Origin: JBEEPE01 sp041191265
GTDB lineage: Bacteria > Verrucomicrobiota > Verrucomicrobiia > Chthoniobacterales > Chthoniobacteraceae
Direction: 5' to 3'
NCBI GenBank assembly: GCA_041191265.1
Contig: JBEEPE010000217.1
Coordinates: 1 to 5,331, forward strand
DNA length: 5,331 nucleotides
A program made the position numbers and the translations under genes. Below the pieces are notes generated by a model. That model saw nothing but the letters and a program-made list of their open reading frames with translations. It searched no databases and was not told where the DNA came from. This document shows, one piece after another, positions 1 through 5,331 of the stretch (its first letter is position 1; each line of letters starts with the position of its first letter).

Positions 1-600
1 GGACCGACTATAGTAATCCCTCATCGATGACACGTAGTCGTCCACTCCCAAACCTGCATTGTTGTACTGGATCGTGAGTTTGGCGTTGAGGGTGTAGGAA
101 CCAGAACCCTGCCCGAGAAAAGAGTCTGTGCCACTGGATGTCACAACCAACCCGATGGATTTCAGGGTTTTCGGAAGAATCCAATCAAGCCTAGATGGCG
201 AGGTGCGTATCGCGATTGTCGAGTTAAGCCCGATGGCGCTACTTTGTTCCATAGAAACACCCGCATACTGGGTGCCCGGTGCTTCTGCCTTTGCAATGAC
301 GGTAAAAGTCTGATTGCGGGGCCCCTTTACTTGGAAGTTCACGTGGTTCTCAAGGGGCGTTTCTTGGAAATAGACCTGCTTGCTGCGACCACTTCCAAAC
401 GTAAGTAGCCCGACATATGTGGCCTGCCCCGTGTTCAGGTCCATGGCAATCCCACCTACGCCGACGGTCTGTAAACTAGACCCAGCACCAAGGGTTGTCG
501 TGGTGCCTCGGAAGTCGTACAGAGCGATTTGCGCGTCCGCAGAGGACGATCCTATCAACACTAAGGATGCAACTACGGCGCCGAGAGTGGGTACCTTCAT
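1..600 (-). CDS. Secreted protein of unknown family, N-terminal 200 residues (C-terminus off the left edge)
   Basis: The minus strand reads without a stop from an ATG at 600-598 to the window edge. The protein begins with a classical Sec signal peptide: a lysine at position 2, a hydrophobic core at about residues 6-17 (LGAVVASLVLIG), and an ADA-Q cleavage site after residue 23. The mature part starts QIALYDFRGTTTTLGAG and is rich in Gly, Ser and Thr. Alternating short hydrophobic stretches suggest beta structure, and I see no cysteines or catalytic motif. It is therefore probably exported to the periplasm, cell surface or medium. I do not recognise the family and assign no function. The ribosome binding site is weak: an AGG about 9 nt before the ATG. 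Several plus-strand ORFs overlap it, but none has a signal peptide or protein-like composition. The gene is transcribed away from metK, so it is not part of that operon. I am confident it is a real exported protein; its role is unknown. Confidence 0.85.
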   Translation of the reverse strand, partial: MKVPTLGAVVASLVLIGSSSADAQIALYDFRGTTTTLGAGSSLQTVGVGGIAMDLNTGQATYVGLLTFGSGRSKQVYFQETPLENHVNFQVKGPRNQTFTVIAKAEAPGTQYAGVSMEQSSAIGLNSTIAIRTSPSRLDWILPKTLKSIGLVVTSSGTDSFLGQGSGSYTLNAKLTIQYNNAGLGVDDYVSSMRDYYSRS

Positions 601-677
601 CCAGAACTACCTACTCGGAGAGGGGCTTTTCTGTCGGGCGATATCCGCGACCGGCTCCTCTCGCCCGCGTGTTCCCC

Positions 678-689
678 CGCATGCATGCG
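678..689. repeat. Perfect 12-bp palindrome, possible operator
   Basis: CGCATGCATGCG is fully self-complementary. It lies 78 bp upstream of the start of the minus-strand secreted-protein gene, where a dimeric regulator could bind. I see no second copy in the window and no clear promoter next to it. A regulatory role is inferred from symmetry and position only. Confidence 0.35.
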
Positions 690-784
690 AATGAACGCCC
701 CCTTCCGCAATCGCCAAACGCACACCTCGCAGCACAGGGCGAACTTATGACACACGCCGCCGTTGCGACCATCGGGGAATCCGG

Positions 785-869
785 TACCGTGGGAACCGCA
801 TCAAGATTTCCGTTGGCGCGATGAGCGTTAACGGAAGCCAACCGGGGAACAGGAGAAAATCCCACGGTG
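785..869. ncRNA. Nested inverted repeats: candidate structured RNA or metK leader element
   Basis: An outer stem pairs 785-794 with 860-869 (core ACCGTGGG against CCCACGGT, plus one A-U and one U-G pair). Inside it, 808-819 pairs with 825-836, giving 12 bp (TTCCGTT against AACGGAA, two G-U pairs, then CGC against GCG) closed by the 5-nt loop GATGA. The G-U pairs exist only on the plus strand, so the fold fits plus-strand RNA better, in the direction of metK. No T-run follows either arm, so it is not an intrinsic terminator. I could not match it to a known riboswitch or RNA family. Transcription and function are unproven. Confidence 0.35.
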
Positions 870-900
870 GTTTGCAAAAGCGGAAACGCCAAGCGATGTG

Positions 901-1018
901 CGGGCCGAATGGCTCGAACAAAAATCTCCACGTTCGATGAGGAACAGTCGCCCCCCACGGAGCAGACACATTCCACATTGGGGCGGATCTTGGTGCGTAA
1001 CCGAAAGGCAACACACCA
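901..1018 (+). ncRNA. Further hairpins that could extend the structured region
   Basis: Three local helices follow the nested stems. CGGGCC at 901-906 pairs with GGCTCG at 911-916 around the loop GAAT. TCGCCCC at 948-954 pairs with GGGGCGG at 980-986, with one U-G pair. TGGTG at 991-995 pairs with CACCA at 1014-1018, and a small CC-GAAA-GG tetraloop hairpin lies inside (1001-1008). Each helix is short and could arise by chance in GC-rich DNA; the clustering is the only argument for treating them together with 785-869. Confidence 0.25.
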
Positions 1019-1254
1019 TGGAAAGCACCCCACCACTACTAGCCCGCCTCTTCACCCTCAAGAGAAGGCACTCCGCTGGAAATCTGCACGGCGACCCAAA
1101 TCGCAATGCCGCCGGTCGTCCCGACGACTCCCAAAAAACCAAAGAACCCTCCGCTCAAGACCAGCGCGATACTCCACGCGCACCCAAGGCTTGTGAACGC
1201 GTTCCGGCTCCCCCATCCCAACCCTACTCTACCGAAACGGAGGTGACGGCATGA
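1018..1254 (+). CDS. Weak candidate: 78-residue ORF whose stop overlaps the metK start
   Basis: This frame starts at an ATG at 1018 with AAAGG nine nt upstream, and ends at a TGA that overlaps the metK ATG as ATGA. That geometry is typical of translational coupling and recurs at the end of metK. The predicted protein, however, is dominated by Pro, Ser, Thr, Arg and Lys, has almost no hydrophobic core and shows no motif, which suggests a chance ORF. It also conflicts with the hydrophobic minus-strand ORF at 1039-1221. If translated, it might act as a leader peptide controlling metK rather than as a folded protein. Confidence 0.2.
   Translation: MESTPPLLARLFTLKRRHSAGNLHGDPNRNAAGRPDDSQKTKEPSAQDQRDTPRAPKACERVPAPPSQPYSTETEVTA
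1039..1221 (-). CDS. Weak candidate: 60-residue membrane-spanning small protein
   Basis: The minus strand encodes a 60-residue peptide with a hydrophobic stretch at about residues 15-46 (from AWSIALVLSGGFFGFLGVVG on to IAIWVAVQ), then a polar acidic tail ending EGEEAG. It resembles one long or two short membrane helices rich in glycine. The only start in frame at the beginning is a TTG at 1221, without a clear Shine-Dalgarno sequence, and the frame is closed upstream by a stop inside metK. Hydrophobic antisense frames arise easily opposite polar plus-strand codons, so this may be accidental. I do not recognise a family. Confidence 0.25.
   Translation of the reverse strand: MGWGSRNAFTSLGCAWSIALVLSGGFFGFLGVVGTTGGIAIWVAVQISSGVPSLEGEEAG
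1239..1245 (+). promoter_or_regulatory. Ribosome binding site of metK
   Basis: GGAGGTG is a near-consensus Shine-Dalgarno sequence ending about 5-6 nt before the ATG at 1251. It fixes the metK start and is much stronger than any site before the other genes in the window. Confidence 0.85.
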
Positions 1255-2345
1255 GCCATCTTTTTACCTCTGAATCGGTTTCGGAAGGTCATCCCGACAA
1301 AGTCTGCGACTTAATCGCTGACTCCATCCTCGACGCCTACCTCGCGCAGGATCCCAACAGCCAAGTTGCCTGCGAAGTCCTTTGCAAAAACGCACAGGTC
1401 GTTCTCGCGGGAGAAATCCAGTCTCGGGCCAATGTGAATCACGCGTCCGTCGCGCGAAAAGCCATCCGTCGCATCGGGTACTCTGACCCCGACGAAAAGT
1501 TCAACGCCGAAGGAGTCAGAATCCGAGATTTCCTCGAATGCTTACCCGAGAACTTTCGGGATGAAGTTGACCACCGAGACAGCCGCCTCAGGTCCGCCGA
1601 CCAAGGACTAGTCTTTGGATTTGCCACAACGGAAACGCCTGAGCTTTTGCCGCTGCCAATCACGCTCGCGCATCAAATCACCCGAACACTGGCACACCAC
1701 CGACACACAGGAACCGTCAGCTTTCTTCGGCCTGATGCCAAAAGCCAGGTCACCGTGCGCTATGAAGGCGCCAACCCAGTTGAAGTCGTGGATGTCGTCG
1801 TTTCCACACAACACGCTAAATCCACGCGCCAGAGCGAAGTGAAGTCCTACGTTCGTGAAACCCTGCTCCCGCAAGCACTCGGCACTTGGTTCAATCCTTC
1901 CGCTCGCTTGTGGGTGAATCCCTCCGGACCTTTCGACGTCGGCGGCCCCGAGGGAGATTGCGGAGTCACTGGCCGCAAGATCGTTGTGGACACGTACGGC
2001 GGTGCAGCTCCGCACGGAGGCGGAGCCTTCAGCGGCAAGGACGCAACCAAGGTTGATCGCAGCGCCGCGTATTTTGCGCGGTACGTCGCGCGAAAAATCG
2101 TCCAGCGCAGACTCGCTCAAATCGTCGAAATCCAAGTCGCCTATGCCATCGGAGTTTCCGAACCGATTTCCATTCGCGTCGACACGAAAGGCACAGGGGA
2201 TAACGCCGCCGCGGCGCAGTATGCCGCGCGCTTCGATTTCCGACCTGGATCCATCATTCGAGACCTCAATCTCGACCAACCCATCTATACGCAAACAACA
2301 AACTACGGGCACTTTGGAAAGCCCTCACTGGAGTGGGAAAAATGA
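1251..2345 (+). CDS. metK: S-adenosylmethionine synthetase (methionine adenosyltransferase)
   Basis: This cytoplasmic enzyme makes S-adenosylmethionine from methionine and ATP, releasing phosphate and diphosphate. The 364-residue product matches bacterial MetK throughout. The N-terminal LFTSESVSEGHPDK (residues 4-17) holds the ATP-binding His14, the Mg-binding Asp16 and Lys17. E42 and the GEI at 54-56 follow. LRPDAKSQVT (160-169) carries the catalytic Lys165. GGPEGDCGVTGRKIVVDTYGG (from 232), HGGGAFSGKD (256-265) and DRSAAY (270-275) complete the active site. Two oddities stand out: the usual GAGDQG loop reads RSADQG (114-119), and the protein ends right after YGHFGKPSLEWEK, lacking the roughly 12-20 residue tail seen in well-known homologues such as E. 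coli MetK. Since catalytic residues are intact, it is probably active; it might be a divergent second copy. The start is set by a strong ribosome binding site. Its stop overlaps the next gene's ATG, which indicates an operon. Confidence 0.96.
   Translation: MSHLFTSESVSEGHPDKVCDLIADSILDAYLAQDPNSQVACEVLCKNAQVVLAGEIQSRANVNHASVARKAIRRIGYSDPDEKFNAEGVRIRDFLECLPENFRDEVDHRDSRLRSADQGLVFGFATTETPELLPLPITLAHQITRTLAHHRHTGTVSFLRPDAKSQVTVRYEGANPVEVVDVVVSTQHAKSTRQSEVKSYVRETLLPQALGTWFNPSARLWVNPSGPFDVGGPEGDCGVTGRKIVVDTYGGAAPHGGGAFSGKDATKVDRSAAYFARYVARKIVQRRLAQIVEIQVAYAIGVSEPISIRVDTKGTGDNAAAAQYAARFDFRPGSIIRDLNLDQPIYTQTTNYGHFGKPSLEWEK
2330..2333 (+). promoter_or_regulatory. Ribosome binding site deciding the ATPase start
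   Basis: GGAG inside the metK 3' end sits 8 nt before the ATG at 2342. A GTG at 2333 in the same frame overlaps this site and has no better one of its own, so the ATG at 2342, which forms an ATGA overlap with the metK stop, is preferred. Confidence 0.6.
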
Positions 2346-3727
2346 AAAACCAATACCTCAAAGAACTCGGCGTGTACGGATACGCCTCTGTCGAACCCAT
2401 CATTCTTGCCGCTCTCGTAAGCGGCGATCCGCTGCTTCTGGTAGGCAGAGCGGGAACCGGAAAAACCTTCTTGCTGAACAGCCTTTCAGAGGCGCTTGGA
2501 CTGGTTCACCGGCACTACAACGCGAGCCTCATCGCTTTTGATGATCTCGTGGGCTTCCCTTGGCCTGACGAAGCTGCCGGCGGCATTCGCTACATTGAGA
2601 CGCCCGCTACGGTGTGGCAGGCAGAGTCGGTTCTCGTCGACGAGATTAACCGGTGCAAACCCGAGCACCAAAATCGGCTTTTCTCGTTAATCCAAGAGCG
2701 CCGCATCCAAGGCTTGAAGCTTGAGAAACTCCGCTACCGCTGGGCTGCCATGAACCCGATTGGGCTCGACCAAGAGGGCGAGTCTTACAGCGGATGTGAA
2801 CCGCTTGACCCCGCCCTCGCGGATCGGTTCGCCTTCATCGTGAACGTTGCGGACTGGAGCGAACTCAGCGAGCAAGACCAAAAACTGATCACCGATCCAC
2901 GCGGAGAAGGCGCGATTTCCCGTGACCCATGCGGTCTGGCGGATTTTGTGGAAAAAGCGAAGGAACGGCTGACCGAAAAGCTAAAGAATCCCTCGCACAC
3001 CGTGCTGGAATATAGCCGTGCGGTGACCTCGCTGCTCGGGCAAGCCGGGCTCCGCATCTCGCCTCGCCGAGCGCGACAAATCGCCAGAAATCTGCTCGCC
3101 CTTGAGAGCGCAAGCAACCTGCCACAGGAGCAACTCTTCCGACTCGGCTTGCAATGGAGCCTGCCACAGCGCACCGGCCAGTTTGCAATCGACGAAGCCG
3201 TTATCGCCGCGGTTCACCGTTCAGCGTGGGATAGTGCGACGCTCGTTGGAGAGGATAGGTGGCTCCACGAGTTTCACAACCAACCCGATCTGCCGAAGAA
3301 AATCGAACACCTCCTCGCGTGTACAAACCCCGACACAGGCACAATCGCCGTTAGTCAGTTTCTGGCAACCGCATCTGCGCGTGACAAAGCGATCTTCGCC
3401 TTCAGCCTCTTCCCAGCACTTCTGGCAAATCCGAAAAACGTGGTTGGTGATGAGGGACTTCAGGATCTTGGCCGCATCGCGCAGGCTATCTTGCATATTG
3501 ACACAACGTTGTCGTGGACCGCCTACGGCAGCTCTGCGATGCACCCCAGCCTGGCCCCGATTCAGCCAGTGCTTTCAAAGTTGAAAGGGCCTCGCAAACA
3601 GCGCGCTGAGCAGTTCCTCACATACCTCTGCATTAACGGCAACGCGGACAAAAACCTCGCGGCCACCGAGACGCTACTGAACTCCTGCGTTCACCGCGTC
3701 AAACGACTCCACCACCACAGTTCATAA
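2342..3727 (+). CDS. MoxR-like AAA+ ATPase (AAA_5 type)
   Basis: The 461-residue protein is a cytoplasmic AAA+ ATPase of the MoxR/AAA_5 kind, whose members form hexameric rings that remodel or activate partner proteins, often VWA proteins encoded nearby. Visible motifs: Walker A GRAGTGKT (35-42), FDDLVGFP (66-73), Walker B VLVDE (97-101) followed by INRCKPEHQNRLFSLIQE, sensor 1 at Asn138 in AAMNP, a DPALADRF segment with a candidate arginine finger at Arg162, and a sensor-2-like ISPRRARQIARN (239-250). All ATPase residues look intact. After about residue 250 comes a further stretch of some 200 residues, probably mostly helical, with no motif I recognise; many MoxR proteins are shorter (about 300-350 residues), so this extension may bind the partner. 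The last residues include HHHSS. The gene is coupled to metK by an ATGA overlap, and a DUF2201-type VWA gene lies downstream, which fits a MoxR/VWA pair. The substrate is unknown. Confidence 0.9.
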   Translation: MKNQYLKELGVYGYASVEPIILAALVSGDPLLLVGRAGTGKTFLLNSLSEALGLVHRHYNASLIAFDDLVGFPWPDEAAGGIRYIETPATVWQAESVLVDEINRCKPEHQNRLFSLIQERRIQGLKLEKLRYRWAAMNPIGLDQEGESYSGCEPLDPALADRFAFIVNVADWSELSEQDQKLITDPRGEGAISRDPCGLADFVEKAKERLTEKLKNPSHTVLEYSRAVTSLLGQAGLRISPRRARQIARNLLALESASNLPQEQLFRLGLQWSLPQRTGQFAIDEAVIAAVHRSAWDSATLVGEDRWLHEFHNQPDLPKKIEHLLACTNPDTGTIAVSQFLATASARDKAIFAFSLFPALLANPKNVVGDEGLQDLGRIAQAILHIDTTLSWTAYGSSAMHPSLAPIQPVLSKLKGPRKQRAEQFLTYLCINGNADKNLAATETLLNSCVHRVKRLHHHSS

Positions 3728-3737
3728 CAACCGTTCC

Positions 3738-4145
3738 ATGGTAAGAATCCATCCTCCGCCGCGCCACACGCAAAAGGTTCGACAATCACTGCTGGATATC
3801 GAAGCGGGCCCACCGCTATTCCGGCACGGGCCCGTTGCTGTCCTGCGCCCCCCGCCAAACACCTCCCATCTCGACTACGCGAACGAGCTCCTGGCCGACG
3901 CCGGGTTCTCCTCAGTGGCTGATCTTCGTGCACTGCCGAACCTGCCCACCGCCCGATGGATGGTCAGAGTGCTCGCGCATCCTCCGCCAGACTTCGCAGA
4001 AGCATGCAATCCTCTCTGGTGCGCTGCCGTCCTCGGCTTTGCAGGGCCGTCATTCTACTCCACCAATCGCCCCGCGGTCTGGACGCCAGACCGCCTCTCG
4101 CGGGCCATTACACTCCACCGCGTAGCCTCTTTTTATGCAAGTTGA
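3738..4145 (+). CDS. Conserved-position small protein of unknown function between ATPase and VWA genes
   Basis: I do not recognise this 135-residue protein. It begins 10 bp after the ATPase stop and ends 11 bp inside the next gene, filling the gap exactly. The composition looks protein-like: a basic, proline-rich N-terminus (residues 3-40), a probable helix at DYANELLADAGF (46-57), a segment DLRALPNLPTARWMVRVLA (62-80) and a more hydrophobic region around 90-107 containing Cys90 and Cys95. Codon third positions favour G and C, as in the neighbours. There is no signal peptide, clear transmembrane helix or catalytic motif. The helical segment before DLRALPNLP loosely recalls a helix-hairpin-helix fold, but I would not assign it. 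No good Shine-Dalgarno sequence precedes the ATG, so translation probably depends on coupling to the ATPase gene. By position it may be an adaptor or accessory subunit of the MoxR/VWA module. Confidence 0.65.
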   Translation: MVRIHPPPRHTQKVRQSLLDIEAGPPLFRHGPVAVLRPPPNTSHLDYANELLADAGFSSVADLRALPNLPTARWMVRVLAHPPPDFAEACNPLWCAAVLGFAGPSFYSTNRPAVWTPDRLSRAITLHRVASFYAS

Positions 4146-5331
4146 CCAAGATCTTTTTCGTTCCATTTTGTTCGAAACCATCGATGAAAACCCGCTGGCC
4201 AGCCGAGCCGTTTTGTCCCTGTGCTCCATCCACTTCACGAGTGACGTTCCCACGCTGAGCGTTTCAATCGGGAAAAAAAGCACGCTCTCGGTGAACTTGG
4301 ATTTCATCCAGGCAAACTGTCGAACCGTCGAGCACGTGAAAACTCTCCTCATCCATGAGTTCCTCCACATCCTCCTCGGTCACACCCTCCAGATTCGAGA
4401 GCTGACCCCAGCCGTTAACATCGCCCTCGACGCCGTCATTAATGCCATCATTCACAGAAAGTTTGGCCACACCTACTCCTCACTCATGAGCGAATATTAC
4501 GGCTCTCAAACAGGCCTCTTAGCGCTCCTGCGCCCCCTCAACTCGAAAGAAAACCGCCGACTCGAAAATGCAGACGACAAATCTGTTCCTCCCCCTCCGC
4601 TCCTCGACCTCCACAGCCGACTCTACGAGGGGACAACGCTGGCTGAGGATGTCCTAGCAATCGCAAACTCGTTCGGAAAACGTGCGCTCAACAAGGCTCT
4701 CTCCAGCGGCCGCGTTCTCCTCGGAGACCACGAACGCGAAACCCAAACTGCCGAGGCCCTCGGCGAGTCGGAAGCCAAGCTATTCGAGCAGGCCATCGCA
4801 ACCGTCAGTGATGGCGTCTTCCGCCGCCCCTCTCTGCTCGGTTCGTCAGTTCCGAAGCTTCAAACCCATGAGCGTTCCATACCTGCACCTGTCAAATGGC
4901 GACAAAACACCCTCCCCGTGCTCAGGCGCCTCCTGCTGCCAGACCCCAAATCGCCCCTCGAGTTCAAGCGTGACGGAACCAGTTTCCTGCCCGTTTTAAA
5001 CCCCTCCGATCGACGCGGTTCGCTTCGCGCACTCTGGAACCCGCTCATCCCTGAAATCGCGTGGCCAACCGCACAAAAGAAACCCGCAGGCACAATCCAA
5101 ATCTACCTCGATGTCAGTGGATCAATGCACCCCTTTCTGGAAGCCCTCGTAGCACTCCTTCATGGATTGTACGCACAAATCCGGAAACCTTTTTGGGCCT
5201 TTTCAACAACCGTTTTCCCCGCGCGCATCATCAATGGAAAACTCGATACTCAAACCACCGGAGGGACATCTCTCGCCTGTGTTTTTGAACATATCCAAAA
5301 AACGGCCCCAAAAAAGGCGCTCATCGTAACG
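4135..5331 (+). CDS. HExxH metallopeptidase-like and VWA domain protein (DUF2201/COG3864 type), C-terminus off the right edge
   Basis: The frame is open from the ATG at 4135 to the window end, giving 399 residues without a stop. A TAG at 4123-4125, with no start codon in between, makes this the earliest possible start. The N-terminal part carries a zinc-peptidase signature, HEFLH (His74, Glu75, His78), followed by LLGH and then NIALDAVIN (95-103). Asp99 there is the likely third ligand, as I recall for DUF2201-type predicted metallopeptidases. A polar linker spans roughly residues 150-310. The C-terminal VWA domain starts about residue 320 with the MIDAS motif DVSGS (Asp326, Ser328, Ser330), and TGGTS (375-379) supplies the MIDAS threonine Thr378. 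The sequence stops at KALIVT, where a VWA strand normally continues into a conserved aspartate, so only part of this domain is missing. There is no signal peptide, so it should be cytoplasmic. It is the natural VWA partner of the upstream MoxR-like ATPase. Peptidase activity is predicted only. Confidence 0.88.
   Translation, partial: MQVDQDLFRSILFETIDENPLASRAVLSLCSIHFTSDVPTLSVSIGKKSTLSVNLDFIQANCRTVEHVKTLLIHEFLHILLGHTLQIRELTPAVNIALDAVINAIIHRKFGHTYSSLMSEYYGSQTGLLALLRPLNSKENRRLENADDKSVPPPPLLDLHSRLYEGTTLAEDVLAIANSFGKRALNKALSSGRVLLGDHERETQTAEALGESEAKLFEQAIATVSDGVFRRPSLLGSSVPKLQTHERSIPAPVKWRQNTLPVLRRLLLPDPKSPLEFKRDGTSFLPVLNPSDRRGSLRALWNPLIPEIAWPTAQKKPAGTIQIYLDVSGSMHPFLEALVALLHGLYAQIRKPFWAFSTTVFPARIINGKLDTQTTGGTSLACVFEHIQKTAPKKALIVT

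Larger units (their letters stand above)
601..1250. other. 650-bp intergenic region without a confident gene
   Basis: This stretch separates the minus-strand secreted-protein gene from metK, so it should hold divergent promoters for both. Several frames are open here on both strands. Their translations are mostly rich in Arg, Ser, Pro and Thr with no recognisable domain, as expected of chance ORFs in GC-rich DNA. I found no convincing -35/-10 pair, tRNA or intrinsic terminator. It does contain a 12-bp palindrome, several inverted repeats between about 785 and 1018, two weak small-ORF candidates, and the metK ribosome binding site. These are listed separately. Confidence 0.7.

Noticed and set aside
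380..824. Plus-strand ORFs opposite and just upstream of the secreted-protein gene
   Set aside because: The minus-strand frame has a full signal peptide and stays open for all 200 codons, while the plus-strand frames have no motif or good start signals.
808..836. Intrinsic terminator
   Set aside because: The hairpin is strong, but no T-run follows on either strand.
611..1036. 141-residue minus-strand ORF
   Set aside because: It is Arg/Ser/Cys-rich with no motif, overlaps other open frames on both strands, and runs through the inverted repeats; it looks like a chance ORF in GC-rich DNA.
936..1050. Resemblance to bacterial RNase P RNA (a GAGGAA...AGTC...CCAC..AGCAG string followed by GGAAAGCACC)
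   Set aside because: The other universal RNase P elements (such as the GAGCAAGGCCAAATAGG segment and the 3' conserved region) are absent downstream, so the likeness is partial and probably accidental.
601..1250. Known SAM or SAH riboswitch upstream of metK
   Set aside because: I looked for the conserved cores of the SAM-I type and other SAM/SAH elements and found no convincing match; the hairpins seen do not reproduce their layouts.
1608..2312. 234-residue minus-strand ORF opposite metK
   Set aside because: It is a shadow of the metK coding frame, which has full family conservation on the plus strand.
2333..2341. GTG at 2333 as start of the ATPase gene
   Set aside because: It would overlap its own only plausible ribosome binding site; the ATG at 2342 has GGAG at proper spacing and an ATGA overlap with metK.
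1984..2541. 185-residue plus-strand ORF across the metK/ATPase junction
   Set aside because: It is out of frame with both genes and covers their conserved motifs; its composition is rich in Arg, Ser and Pro.

Overview
The window is bacterial DNA of moderately high GC content with dense coding on the right and a sparse left side. It holds four confident genes and one probable gene. The secreted protein at the left edge has an ordinary Sec signal peptide. No RNA gene or other marker gene fixes the phylum. The style (a small secreted protein of unknown family beside MoxR/VWA genes) would suit a Gram-negative lineage such as Verrucomicrobiota or a relative, but this is a weak guess.

Layout. Positions 1-600 (minus strand) carry the first 200 codons of a secreted protein; its C-terminus lies beyond the left edge. 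Positions 601-1250 hold no confident gene. They contain a perfect 12-bp palindrome, a cluster of inverted repeats that could fold into a structured RNA, and two competing weak small ORFs on opposite strands. From 1251 to the right edge, four plus-strand genes are packed with almost no gaps: S-adenosylmethionine synthetase (metK), a MoxR-like AAA+ ATPase, a 135-residue protein of unknown function, and a protein joining an HExxH metallopeptidase-like domain to a VWA domain (DUF2201/COG3864 type), cut off by the right edge.

How the genes may work together. MoxR-type ATPases are commonly encoded beside VWA proteins and act with them as chaperone-like remodelling pairs. Here the VWA partner also carries a zinc-peptidase signature, and an unknown small protein sits between the two. 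The ATPase start overlaps the metK stop as ATGA, and the last gene overlaps the small ORF by 11 nt, so the four genes look like one translationally coupled operon. Placing a SAM synthetase at the head of such an operon is the most unusual feature. Whether MetK is functionally tied to the ATPase/VWA module or merely shares its promoter cannot be decided from this window.
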